This document shows, in pieces, positions 8,594 to 19,859 of a stretch of 64,000 nt of DNA. Below the pieces are notes generated by a model, which was not told where the DNA came from, made no database searches, and was given only the letters and a program-made list of their open reading frames with translations. This stretch comes from Plantago major (taxonomy: Eukaryota; Streptophyta; Magnoliopsida; Lamiales; Plantaginaceae). The stretch spans positions 44,013-108,012 of the forward strand of contig JAIFAC010000415.1 in the NCBI GenBank assembly GCA_026545765.1. Direction: 5' to 3'. Within the stretch, counting starts at the first letter, position 1. Each line of letters starts with the position of its first letter. Both the position numbers and the translations under genes were made by a program.

Positions 8594-10133
8594 TGATGAC
8601 TCGGTTTTACATCGTCTCATCTGGTCTTTTTTACCGTCTTTTTGTTATTCTTAAGTATAGTTTTAGTAGTTTTCCTAGAGTCTTTTTACTTGTTTTGTTC
8701 CTTGTGGATTTTGCAGGTATTTGGCTAAACCGAGCTAATTGAAGGCAAAAAGGGTGTGTTTTATATGCATCTACAAGATATGGAAGTCCCAATGCCTCGT
8801 ACGGTTGCTACAAGTGGAGCGGGGAAACCAAAATACCAAGAATCGAAGTTAAAAGGAGCAAAATCGAGCAAGAAGGACAAAAAGGGCAAAATCATAAATT
8901 GCCGGAAGCCATGGCGCACGCCAACTTGGAGATGACACCCGCCAAAACCATCCAGTGTGGTTTGACGGGCACCAAGTCGAAGATGGCGGGCGCCAAAGAT
9001 CGAATATTGGCGCCAAGTTTATCTTGGTGCCCGCCAACCTTTATACATGGCGGGCGCCATGTCTAAGGTTGGCGGGCGGCAACTCTTCCACCAAAGGTAC
9101 GAATTTTACCTCGGTTACCGTTTCTTTCCTTTTGGATCGACTTCGCTTTTCTTTGTATTAGAAAAAAAAAACATCGACTATGATTTTCATGATTCATTCT
9201 ATTGTAAAAGATTGAACTTTGCTCTCAAGCTAGACCTAGTTTCCAACTATTTTCACCTTGTAATCCGACGATTATCATTGATTGGGATTGTAATCTACAT
9301 ACTTTCTTGCATCAATCGCTTCAGATTCTTCAGGTTCTACCTATGGTTTGTGACAACGAAGGGTAAATCTATATCAATTGATCGATTCCTCGTATTTAGT
9401 ATTAGATTATGTGTGTTAATCATTTAATTGCTTATTTGATTATGTCTTCGCATAACATGAGTAGCTAAACACCCTGATTATGGGGTGGTGACGGATTAAA
9501 GCATGCTAGCTAGGGTTTATGCGTTTATGTATGATCATGTTACGATTACTTTGTGCTTTTTAGATTAAATTGCATATCCTGCTATTACGTTTGATGCGCA
9601 ATCCGTCAATATCACTGTTAGATTAAGCAATTTATCTCTGGCAACAAAAACGTTTTTCGTCTTGTTTTAATCTAACAGTTAGTTGCAAGTGGTAATAGTA
9701 GGATTAGCTTTCTTGATCGTAGCTTAGTGAAATTGGCGCCTTCACTAATGCTATTCGTTTTCTGAACCCAAGTAGTGAGAACTTGAGGTAATCATTTCCT
9801 GTGGATCGCATATTTTTGGTTAGCTAGCTTGTTCTCTGGTCACCACTCCATAATTCTCCTCATTCATATATCAATTTCGTTAAGTGTCGATGATATCTAG
9901 TTTTGTCTGCCTAGTTGTTTACTGTTACGATAGTTAATCAATCTACTGCAGAAGCAAACCAACTTTTACTGCTTTCCATATTGTTACTTCTATTCATAAA
10001 CTGAAGCTCAGCTTAGTTAAGTCCCTAGAGACCGACCTTGGGGTTAACTTCACTACACTATAGGTTTCGTAGTGTTGAGAGTTAGCTCTTGGCTAAGTAA
10101 ACAAATAATTAAAACTTTGATATTGACACATCA
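8594..10133 (+). repeat. 3' LTR of element A
   Basis: It starts TGATGACTCGG after the polypurine tract and ends TTGACACATCA, the same end seen at 4278 before the primer site. It carries a GC-rich palindromic block (8911-9081). The second half resembles the older LTR at 10134-10741. Confidence 0.85.
8911..9081 (+). repeat. GC-rich palindromic repeats, LTR block of A
   Basis: Copies of TGGCGGGCGCCA and variants such as TGGCGCACGCCA and TTGGCGCCAA. They parallel the internal block at 6871-7093 but lie in the LTR, probably near U3 or the leader. Confidence 0.8.
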
Positions 10134-10741
10134 TTATCTATTTGATGTTCTTTACGCCAAAATCACCAATGGATTAAGCAACTGATCTTTTATACCAAAA
10201 CGTCCAGCGATTGCTAAATCCATTGGTTGGTTGCAAACACAATAACTACATTCGCTTGTTAATTGTAGCTTAGTGGAATTGATGTTTTCACTAATGTTAT
10301 ATGTTTTCTTGAACAAATTACAGTTAGTTCATTGTCATAGAGCCTTCGTACCTTATCCGATATAAGGTGTCTGCCTAGAAAAGCCTAGAGCAGTGTAATA
10401 ATCGTTAGGACGTGTCCCAGTGATAACTAGAGTAAATCGACATCATTATTGTTGCATGTTTTCTGCTAGCTAGCTTGTTTTCTGTCACCACACCATAATT
10501 CCCTCTCACATATTCATCTCATTAAGTTAATCTGTTTTCTTGTTAGATTATCATTCTTCTGCCGAAGCATACAAACCTTTATTGCTTTCCATACTATCAT
10601 TACTATTCGTAAATGCAACTCAGCCTAGTTAAGTCCTTCGAGACCGACCTCGGGATTAACTTCACTGCACTACAAGTTTTCATAGTGTTAAGAATTAACT
10701 CTTGGCTTAAACAAATTTAAAACATTGATTTTGACACATCA
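10134..10741 (+). repeat. Older Athila-like LTR, right half
   Basis: This segment parallels the last 540 bases of the element A LTR (shared words include AGCTTAGTG, TGCCTAGAAAAG-like runs, GAGACCGACCT, and the end TTTTGACACATCA) but is diverged. Element A therefore inserted into an older LTR of a related family, whose left half is outside the window. Confidence 0.7.
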
Positions 10742-11490
10742 TCAGTCTATGCTTAAGCCTTCTGAATATGTGGTTGATGTTGTGAAATAATTCTACTACA
10801 ATTTGTCTAAATAGAGTGAGAGTCCCCAATCCCCAAAATTCTGCAAAGCTTTTGTTCGTGGTAAGATCTATGAGTTCAGTCCTGCTCTTATTAATGAAAT
10901 CTGGTGCATGCCTAATGAGCCAGAAGTGGTTGTTGATTGGAACATGGACGATGTTATCACTGAACAATCTGTGGTGTTGTGCGTAAGTGGGTGCGCTGTC
11001 CAAGCCTCATCTCTTTAAGCTCTCTGTCTGCTGTCTTACATAAGATAGCCCAGTAAAATTGAAAGCCTTCTTCCAATCCCTCCTGTCTTACTATTTATAT
11101 GTCGTTCTTGCTCTTTAAGATTTGCAAGGGGTTGACTGTAAATATGGGGGAGAGGAATTTTGAGGGTATTATTGAGTATGTTGGCCGAGCATGTTCCTCC
11201 AACATTCTTCCATTCCCTTGTCTCATTTACCAACTTCTAGTTCATCAAGGATTTGTCAAGAAAGATTCTGAAGAGTTGGTTGAGGATGTGAAGGTGCTTC
11301 AGGTTGCAAAGAACTTTCTCTATGCTGATAGAGTTTGTGATTTGTCATGGGTGATTCCTGCTGTGCATATTAGATTGTTGCATTTGAACCAGAGGATTGC
11401 AGAAAGGGAGAGGGATATGGTCAAGTCATTGAGCTTGTGATTCTTCGCAGGATGAAGGAGTATGCTGAGCTTTTGCTTTCCTCACAATAA
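10742..11490 (+). pseudogene. Putative plant transposon protein (Transposase_32-like), degenerate
   Basis: One frame reads FVRGKIYEFSPALINEIW, the signature start of a domain common in ORFs carried by plant retrotransposons. A downstream frame (11099-11440) reads MSFLLFKICKGLTVNMGER, then LPFPCLIYQLLVHQGFV, the end of the same domain. Several stops and frameshifts separate the parts, and the N-terminus is cut by the LTR at 10741. In such elements the ORF lies 3' of pol and has no known biochemical role. It is followed by a UTR, a polypurine tract and an LTR, consistent with the 3' end of an old Copia-type element. Confidence 0.65.
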
Positions 11491-11807
11491 GGGGGTGGGG
11501 GATGTGTTAACCTTCTGCTACTAAACTTTTTTTTCTTATTTTCTGGACAATATATTTTGTATTCTAATCTGTTTTATTTGCCTGGGAGCTTGTTCCCAGT
11601 AGGATATTAGTTCAGGTTATGTATTATCTAAACACTCTTATTTTTGTCTAACTTTTGTTTTGTTATGACTATGACTGTTTAGTTTTATCTTCTCATGTTT
11701 TCTCATTCAGGGGAGTAAATACTTAGTATGTTTGTTTAGAGTGTTCAGATTTTATCACTAACTTTCTGCAGGTTAGGTATTGTGAAGGAATGCAAAAAGG
11801 GGGATAA
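11491..11807 (+). other. 3' UTR and polypurine tract of an old element
   Basis: Non-coding, with purine runs AAGGGGGTGGGGGA near 11490 and AAAAAGGGGG at 11794-11803, the latter just before a TGAAAG that probably starts an LTR. Confidence 0.55.
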
Positions 11808-12560
11808 TGAAAGTGCAGACTTTAGCTAAGTATTGGTGCAATACTAACTTGGCTTAGTATTGTCACAATACTAGCTGTTTGTACACTGGACTTTCTATTT
11901 ATGATTTTGCATTACTTCGCTTTGATATAGTTCCACGATTTTGGTGTAGTCTTAGCAGGTTTAACAGGTTTAGATATCTTATGGAGAAGAACTCTTGGAG
12001 TTTGGATACAAGAAGATATTAACGAAGGAAAGGAATTAGAATCCTAATCGAAGAAGGTTTCTACTTATATTCCAAGAAGGATTCTTGATGCATGGAAGAC
12101 TCATAAGATTTAGGAGAAGAACATGGTGATTCAACCTGATCAAGACTTTCAATCAAGATAGAACTATTGTACTAGTTGCATTAATATTCACAACTATAAA
12201 TACTAGTCGAATAGTTCATAGATTCACAACAATCTTTTACGCGTAAGATAAATATTCTCTAGCAGCATGTTTTGCATCTCTTTTACTAAGTTTTTAGTTA
12301 GTCATCTCTTTCTTTGTTTGTGAGGGATCTAGCGTCGAATTGGTGGCCCGATTCAAGTACTTAGTTGTTTGATATTCTAGACTATAGGAATATTGCCTAG
12401 ATATCTTTTTGTAAATCCGTTATATTTTATAGTGGATATTTCATGGCTTTACATATTATTTATATAACTGCTAGAAATATTTGTGTCTTATGTTCTTTAC
12501 ATTCCCTGCTTAGATTCTAAGATAGTTTTAGATATTGATTTTTGAGTATTGTTACAATAC
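11808..12560 (+). repeat. LTR of an old element (right end approximate)
   Basis: It follows a polypurine tract, has a TATA box at 12195 and a transcript-like leader. The right boundary is uncertain, somewhere near 12560-12610. No partner LTR is visible in the window. Confidence 0.45.
12195..12202 (+). promoter_or_regulatory. TATA box in old LTR
   Basis: TATAAATA in the centre of the putative LTR. Confidence 0.45.
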
Positions 12561-14534
12561 GTAGTTACAATATCTGTAATTGGTACTAAATCCCGATCCA
12601 TACAATTTAAAATATCAAGGAAATTTAAATATTATGATGTGTTATACACGTGGCATTATTTGTCAAAAATAAAATTATAATATGACGGGGTATATTTGTG
12701 CTATATGAAATTGATGTTAAATGAATTGATATTACGTGAGTTTTTTGATTTATAATTGTTGTCGTTTTATATAGTTTTGGGCCCGACTTGTTATTAGTTT
12801 TGATTTTTAATGGTTTTATATTTCAAACGAGGGCCTATGAAAGAATGAATACCGTAATATGAACCGTATGAATTTATAGTATTTGTTTAGTGTACCTCTT
12901 TAACTTTCGTATTGTCTTTGTAAAAACCGAAATAAATAGGGTAGTGCAAATAATTTTAATAATTAAAATAATATTAAAAAAAACATACTTGATAATCTGA
13001 TTGATCTTGGCGAACTTTCTACACCGTCATTCCACGGCCTCAAAGTTTTTATGTTTATCTTGTAATTAATGATTCAATGCTTATCCTTTATTTACAAAAA
13101 AACATATATTTTTCATTCACTTCTGATCATATCTTCACGCTGCACACACTAGCCATTTTCTCACACACAGACCCGCATATACTATATACACACACCCCAA
13201 TTCAAACAAGTTTGTTTATGAGTTTTGATTATCTAATTGTGATTTTCACTTGGTGTTTCCATATATGATCATATTTTATCCATGTCTCACGAGTACTGAG
13301 AATTTTGGCGAAGAGATAGCAGTATAGAAATCAAAGTGAAAAATAAACCGTAGACGAACGAATAAGATTTTTGGAGCTCGTAAGTGCTGATTTGTATTAG
13401 AGGTTGTACGGATAACTAGTACTCATGTTGGACGGTCAACGGTAACGGTAAGTGTAATTAGTACCTCGTTATTTAGTATCTTTGTAAATGATTTTCGATA
13501 ACTTCTTGTTTGACAAATATGCTTTCTTTAAATGATTTTTATTGTTCTAGCATACGAACTATGGTTCGTATGTGCGTGAATTATATTGTGGAAGTTGTTG
13601 ATATGTAATGGGAAAATATATGGTGTGGTGTGCTATATATGCTATATATGTGAATGTTTCATCCTGAACATGGTGAAAAGCTTAAATCGCTTGGAATAAA
13701 ATGACCGAATGTTCCCATCCATGTACGGATGGGATATGTGTTGTTGTCTGAAAATATAATTATAACCTGTTACGTGTTAGAAGTATATGTATGTGATTAT
13801 GTGAAATGCATTCATAAGAGATAATAGGATTTTGTTATGTCTGATGACCTTGAGTCTCTGCTTTCTAGCTTGTCTGTCTCAATTTCCAAAGAGATGGACT
13901 CAGATAAATATGAATTTTCAGCATGGCTGGACTCTGTTGGGTTCAATGAACTCCTCTGTTATCGTGATCATTAATTACTCCTGGGTATAACAGAGCCATA
14001 GAAGACAAAGAAAATGACTAAGCACGTGCATTATTATATAAGTGTGAATGATATTAAATGTTTATAGCTGATCTGTTGGAATGAGAAGTGCACTGATGTG
14101 ATTTTGAAACTGTGAAATAAATGGAAGTCATATGCTGAATGTAAATCGATGTGACATGTGACTGAAAGCAATGTGCTTACCTGTCGTTAACTGGCTTGTT
14201 ACTGGTTATTTTACAGGTTATTAAATGACCTGTTACTGATTATACTTATTGAAATCCACAACTCATTAAAAATGCGATGTTGTTTTTATAGATATTCAGA
14301 GAAAGAAGCCTTATTTGTTAAGACATGCATCAAGGGTTGGCCGGCTGGTTTCCAATCCTTCTCCCTCGGCTCGTCATCTACATATCATTCATGGAAACTC
14401 TTCTGTTTTGTAAAAATCGATTTACTGCATTAAAACATGTAAAAGTCGTGAATGTACTTCTGTTTTAAAGCTTCTACGCATCTAAATTGTATTTTAGTAT
14501 CGCTAATTATCTGTGATTGTGAAAGGGCGTCACA
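12561..14534 (+). repeat. Unresolved sequence ending as an LTR
   Basis: AT-rich, no gene recognised. The right end (GGGCGTCACA at 14525-14534) directly precedes a Met-tRNA primer site, so at least the right part is an LTR, of the kind seen in chromovirus gypsy elements. Its left end could not be located. Confidence 0.45.
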
Positions 14535-14539
14535 TTTAT

Positions 14540-14552
14540 TGGTATCAGAGCC
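14540..14552 (+). promoter_or_regulatory. Met-tRNA primer binding site
   Basis: TGGTATCAGAGCC, complementary to the 3' end of plant initiator Met-tRNA, five bases after an LTR-like end. Confidence 0.75.
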
Positions 14553-14735
14553 CGGGTAGGGGTTCTGTAGACACTTTGCATGACACGTGCATGAGCCCCT
14601 GTATAGGTTCTGTAGACACTTTCCATACTTGGTGCATGACAAGCCCAGGTAGGGGTGTTGTAGAGAATTTGTATGAAACGTGCACTGAGGCCCATGAATG
14701 GGTTCTATAAAAATTTCCATGACACATGCATCACC
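14550..14735 (+). repeat. Four ~47-bp tandem repeats after the primer site
   Basis: Units start at about 14550, 14595, 14643 and 14690, each with GCCC, GGTTCTGTAGA-like sequence and a CATGACA-like end. The first unit begins inside the primer site. Open frames on both strands reflect the repeat only. Confidence 0.8.
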
Positions 14736-15613
14736 ATGTCATTTTCAGTGTTGGCATAAGTTATAAGTTGTCATTTCTGAAGCATTAAAATACATTTCAT
14801 AATGAGCCAAATGTTTTCTGAGGGGAAGGAGCAGCCGTGATAGCATCAAATTCACGTGCATCTCATGTAAAGCCAGGTGGATTATGATCTGTTTGTTGTG
14901 ATTGATGGTGAGGATGTATATCTTGAATGAAAGTTGTTTGTTGAGGCAATGTGATTCTCAGTTACTCTGATTCTTATGCCTCTGAGGATTTTGATTATCC
15001 AGGATATGACATGAAAAAGTGGGCATATTGCTAGGTTAGATTTCGTATTGGGCATGTGTAATATTTAAAGGTGAGCATGATTGGGTTATAAGGCTTAATT
15101 TCATATTTGAAGGTGACGAGGATAATTTGTTTGGATGATATCTTGATCATGAGGTGTTTAAATGATGATAAAAGGGTACATGGTATATTTGACTAATGTT
15201 GGGGATAATATGGTAGATACTCTTAAACATGGAGGTATTGGTGTGATTAGCGAATATCAAGTTGGATTTCAAAATGAATTTTCCATCGAACTGAAATGAA
15301 GTGTTTCACCAATTGGTATACCTCTGTACAGTTGGTCACAGATTGAGTTTCAAGACTTGGCTATGTAAATAGAGGAATAACTTACTAAAGGGTGAATGAG
15401 ATTAGAGTTTTCTTATTGGTATGGTAAAGTAAGTTGTTTAAGAAGAAAGATTGAATCTTGGAATTTTGTACTGGTGATTGATATGATAGTTTATCAGGAT
15501 GATGTTGTTGATATCATTTTGTCTGATGAACACTCTATTTTATCAATTGGAGGTAATTAGAATGTTCTTATTGGGCTATCTAGGATTAGTGTAAGCTAAT
15601 GATAAGTTCTTAG
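14736..15613. other. Degenerate element interior
   Basis: No intact ORF. It is presumably the remains of the element primed at 14540, cut by element B at 15614. Possible RNase H-like residues near 14950-15020 are too weak to call. Confidence 0.35.
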
Positions 15614-16901
15614 TGATACGTTTCGAGGTACAACCAAAACACTTGCAAGTGTTGATGATAGTGATTTATCTTTTATTAGTCGGAAGATCTCAAACTACAG
15701 CAATAGCATTAATTCGGGATGTCGTTCTCTACGGACACTTGGCATATGAACATGCAAATATCGTTTGTAAATTGTAAAAGTAAAAGTAAACAGATTGATC
15801 GCAGACAGAATGATTAATTCGCAGTAAACTTTAATTGCTTTGTTGTAAATCAATGATGGAAAGGCGTAAAGGTTCCCCGACCTCCCTCTGCTATGCTACT
15901 CCCAACTTCCTAGTTAAAATCCAACGCAATTACCTCTAACGACAGCAGGGCATAATACTATTATGCCAAGGCGCAGTTAGCACGAGTACCCCTACTCAGT
16001 TCAATGAAACTACTGTGTCACTCAGCAGAACATCACACCATGAAGGATGTATAAAGTTGTATAACCACAATTTACGTCTAATAACTATTCCATTAATATA
16101 TCATGGTATATAAAGAAGTAGCAAAAGCAGAGTTACGGCGGTTCGCCTTTACAAAACAAAGTTAGTTACTCATAGTATCTAATAGACATAAATTGAAAAC
16201 TAGGAAGTAAAGGAAGAAGAAGCTTAGTCTATGATGTCTTTGTGCTGCTGCTTCTAGGGTTTCCTCCTTCTGGGTGCTTGACGGCCAGCAGTTTTGGGGT
16301 TTCACTTCTCCGAGGATTGGTTTTCTCTCAGGAGAGCTGCTTTGTGAGCGGTGTAGAATAATGAGACACCAGAGGTCTTATTTATAGTGTGAAAATCGAG
16401 TTTTGACCGCCATTCATCAATAAGGAAGGTTTAGGAAGGCGGCTCTAGCTCGACAGCCGGAAATGTTCAGAAGAATCAGATCAATCGCGGTCGTTCAGGA
16501 CACGTGACAGCTTCTAGCCACCGTGGATCGCCAATTATTTCGCAGATTCAACTGCTTTTCTTCGCTCTTCAATTTCGGCTTCAGAATTCGCTTCCTTGAA
16601 AAGTGGTCTTCACAAAGTTGTCAGATCTTCAATTATCTTCGCATTGGTTGGGTTGCATGATATGTTTTGACTCCTCGAACTCCGTGCAATGGTCAATCCG
16701 GCGTATTCGCTTAACTTTCTCGATTTCGCACAATTATGTTGTTTTGGTGCCTGAAATCGTGCAATTCCTCAAAAACACGATCATGACCTACAGAAAACAC
16801 TCGAAGTTGGTAATTGACCATAACACGATACAAATATTGCATCTAAGGCAAAAAACGAGGGTCTAAAAGCATGCTATATCGCACATTTCATTGTCACATC
16901 A
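15614..16901 (-). repeat. 3' LTR of element B
   Basis: Its minus-strand start TGATGTGACAATGAAATGTG matches the LTRs of C, D and the other B LTR; the inner edge touches a polypurine tract. The left end near 15614 is approximate. Confidence 0.75.
16378..16386 (-). promoter_or_regulatory. TATA box in B 3' LTR
   Basis: TATAAATAA on the minus strand, followed by GACC, as in the LTRs at 23322, 30740 and 35641. Confidence 0.65.
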
Positions 16902-16914
16902 CACCCCCAAACCA
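16902..16914 (-). promoter_or_regulatory. Polypurine tract of element B
   Basis: GGTTTGGGGGTG on the minus strand, directly before the 3' LTR. Confidence 0.75.
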
Positions 16915-17559
16915 GTTTCTTGCTCATCCTTGAGCAAGGCAATAACGATAATCAAGAAGTGACCATGAAATGAGCAGCAAGAATAAACCACCACATAGAC
17001 AAGCAAGCAGTTTCTAAGGTTTCAAAACTCTACTGACTCGCTTAGTTTCAACTCCAACTTATGACTCCATAGCAAACAAGTAACAAGTAAGCATCACTCA
17101 TTACAGCCAGCGGTTACAAGTGTAACCCAATGTCCTTATAGGTGTAGTTCAAAATCATTACCTCGCGGTAACGTTATGCAATTCTGCTCCCAAAAGTCAA
17201 GGCACAAATCAAAGTAATACTCAGGTTGGCTTGGTAAGTGAAATAGGTAGGATAATATAGAGGGGTGTTTGGCTAAGCATCATTAAAAGATAACAAGGTA
17301 GAATAAAGGGTATTTCTGGGGGACTTATCATTTCGGACCCCGAGTTTCTTCCTTCGATTTCGTCCTCTTTCAACGACAACTTCAACTTCTCCATTATCAT
17401 CGTGAATTACTTTCCGGTTGCTTCACAAATAGACTACTTGCTCCTTTATTTTTCTTTTTTCTTTTTCTTTCGACATACTATTTTTTTGCAGTCGTTTTAC
17501 TGACTCTATGCTTTTTGGTTGGCCATCATCATTGGGCTCTTTTAGTCTCTACATTTTTT
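16915..17559. other. 3' non-coding region of element B
   Basis: No gene. The start (GAGCAAG on both strands) parallels the region next to the polypurine tract in D. Pyrimidine-rich from about 17440. Confidence 0.5.
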
Positions 17560-17725
17560 GGTAGTGTCTGTTTTACTGAATTCTGCACTTTTGTGTGTGC
17601 TGGTTTGGTATACATGCCATCAACCCTCATGGACATGTAGCTTTTAGGGCCACGCTGTTATGTGGGTAGTATCTGTAACATGCCCAACACGAAAACGGTG
17701 ATCACAAGGACCACAGATCCACTCC
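17560..17725 (-). other. Conserved non-coding module (element B copy)
   Basis: On the minus strand it holds CGTGTTGGGCATGTTACAG, GTGGCCCTAAAAGCTA, GAGGGTTGATGGC and CACAAAAGTGC in the same order as 7850-8035. The left border is soft. Confidence 0.7.
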
Positions 17726-17842
17726 GAGACTTTTGTACCTTTGCTTTTTTCAGTACTTAGGAGCAAGAGCTAGTGATTTTTAGCACCGGTAATAACAGTA
17801 GGGCCAGCAAGATTACCATTCGATGATGCTCATCTTCCACTT

Positions 17843-17904
17843 CTCCCCCAAACCAATTTCTCGAACAAGGGTTAGGGTTTTCTTCTCTACTTTCCCCCAA
17901 ATCA
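17843..17904 (-). repeat. Paired polypurine-like motifs in B
   Basis: GGTTTGGGGGAGAAG and GATTTGGGGGAAAG on the minus strand, about 45 bases apart, repeating the polypurine word of the element. Confidence 0.6.
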
Positions 17905-18440
17905 ATTCTCGATCATGATCAAAACATGATTCTCCTCCATTCTTTGGAACTTGTTGCTTTGTTTCTTCGTTCAAGCTCGGTGGTAGGTTGCTGTCACCGC
18001 TTAAGTAAAGCATGTATAGGATATATGGTGGAGTTTCATAAGGGCTTAAAAAAGCTTTCAACGGAGTTAATGAAAGGTATAGAAAAAGATTCAAAAAGGT
18101 GGGTACTACTAATCATATTCATGCTGCTGAAAAATAAAGACTCAAGAGTAGCAGTGTTAACACGGTTGCACATAGGATTTCAATTAGAGTAGCAAGTAAA
18201 CTCACTCACCAAAGTAGCATGGGTCGGATTCAGTCAGAGCATATATTCAGCAATCAGCGAAGCAATAAAACAAATCTACAGCTCCTCATCTTAGTTATGG
18301 TACACACTCGGTACTCTGCCACAGATCAAAACACTTTTCAGCAAGTAAAAGACCTTAGAAGTAACGGGTAATCTTAAAATGCAAACTACTAAGTGCGAGT
18401 ATTTAAAGTTATTACAGACCGAGCAAGTAATACTCGAATT

Positions 18441-18453
18441 CCTCCCCCAAACC
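18441..18453 (-). repeat. Polypurine-like motif in B
   Basis: GGTTTGGGGGAGG on the minus strand, a further internal copy. Confidence 0.6.
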
Positions 18454-18545
18454 TAGTCAAAGGCAGATAGAGAAGCTAGGAAAGTAAAGAGAAAAAGAAA
18501 AGGTACTCCCCTCTCGGTGCTGCTTCTTCCAATCCAGATGGTGGT

Positions 18546-19758
18546 TTAGGACGAAGGTCCTCCAGGAGGCGGTGGAGGATAAAATCCTTGATAGCCTTGG
18601 TAGTACAACGATGGATCGACCTCGGGCGTGGATAGAGTCATGTGGTGGGTAGTAAGGTGGATACTAAAAGTGACCATGCCCATGGATATTCTCCTGTCGA
18701 AAAGAGATCTGCTCATAGCAGTGTAGGTAGGTAACATGATTGTTCCACTCTGACCTCCGTCCCATTTCGTTCATTTCATCTCGCCTTCGTGCACTCCCTT
18801 GAATCCCCATTTGATAGTTGTTCACAAATTCGTTGAACGAATTCATGTTGAAGGCTCCTTGAGGCTGATCCGCTACTCCTCTTCTAATTTCGGCTTTGGC
18901 AGCCTTCTCGTGCATCTCAAGGAGCTGGATGGTTTTGTCTTCATCAAAAGGTTCTATGAGTTGAGCGAATCCTGACTCACTAGTGGGAACCCCATTCTTC
19001 TGGCAAATAGCGGTAATGAGACCGGGGAATGGCAGGTTCCTTCTTGTGTTCTTCTTCACCGTTTGCATCTCCTTCACCATGATTCTTCCAACATCAATGT
19101 AGTGACCCTCCATAATTGCGTAGACAAGAGTGGCTATATCGGCCTTGAGCCCTTCGTGGTGCAGGGTTGGCTTAAAGTAGATCTCTACAAAGTGCATCCA
19201 AAATCTTGCTCTTTCGTTGAGCGTAGCCCTTGGGATGGACATTCCCACTACATCCTCTCTAAATCTTTCTCCGAGTAATACCCGTGGGATGATTTGTAGG
19301 ATATCTCCGTGCTCCAACTCACATATGCGGTTCCTTGTATTCGCCATAAATGGGCTCCTCTGGAATTTCGAAGAAATTATTGATAGCTCCTGGCCCAAAC
19401 ATGACCTCTACCCCTCATATGGTGACGGGGCGATCTAAGAGTGCATCCTCCAGGTTTTTAATCTTCAGTTGGAAGTACTCCGCGTAGAACTCCCTTGACC
19501 ACCAGATGTCGTATGCTCGAAGAATGGAAGTGAAAGTTCCCCTAACATAGAGGCTCAAAACGTCATGAATCCAATTAAGGGCCGGGTTCATTCCCATTCG
19601 ATCTCTGTGTTCCTTTCGGGAATTACCCCTTGGTCGCTATTAACCAATAGCCAACTCCGAGCCTTGCTTGAGAGGGTCGCCGATGCCACTTTCTTTCCTT
19701 TCTTTGCTCTCTTAGTGCTTGGTTCACCAACATCCTTTCCTCCTTTGGTTCTTCCCAT
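18546..19758 (-). pseudogene. Plant transposon protein / Athila ORF-1-like protein of B
   Basis: From an ATG at 19758 the product begins with a lysine-rich, nuclear-signal-like N-terminus, then LNWIHDVLSLYVRG, WWSREFYAEYF, a GAINNFFEIP segment, RARFWMHFVEIYFKPTLHHEG and LPFPGLITAICQKNGV. This order is that of the plant transposon protein domain found in Athila and related elements. The longest open piece is 18664-19398. Frameshifts near 19600 and 19400 and a stop near 18664 break it. The C-terminus is glutamine/asparagine-rich. Function is unknown in the family; an envelope-like or packaging role has been proposed for 3' ORFs of Athila elements but is not shown here. Confidence 0.7.
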
Positions 19759-19842
19759 TGTACCTAGGCCAAAAAAGTGTGTGAGAAAGCATGTTTGGAG
19801 TTAAATCAATTCTAAGTCTTACATGCAAATCTAATGGGGTTT

Positions 19843-19857
19843 CTCCTCCCCCAAACC
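19843..19857 (-). repeat. Polypurine-like motif before ORF of B
   Basis: AGGTTTGGGGGAGGAG on the minus strand, about 85 bases upstream of the ORF start. Confidence 0.6.
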
Positions 19858-19859
19858 TA

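Larger units (their letters stand above)
4257..10133 (+). mobile_element. Athila-like gypsy element A, non-autonomous (gag-protease only)
   Basis: The element runs from the remaining tip of its 5' LTR through primer site, gag, protease and a long non-coding 3' part to a complete 3' LTR (8594-10133). LTRs start TGATGAC and end GACACATCA. No reverse transcriptase, RNase H or integrase motif is present between 6720 and 8593, so it would need enzymes from another element. Gag and protease share one frame but are separated by two stops. It is inserted in an older related LTR that resumes at 10134. Confidence 0.8.

Noticed and set aside
14540-14552. tRNA gene fragment
   Set aside because: Only the 3'-end complement is present, which is a primer binding site; no cloverleaf nearby.
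14550-14735. Possible CRISPR-like array
   Set aside because: Direct tandem repeats with no unique spacers, in plant retroelement leader sequence.
14880-15160. Possible chromovirus RNase H or RT traces
   Set aside because: A few matching residues only, wrong order and many stops; too weak to annotate.
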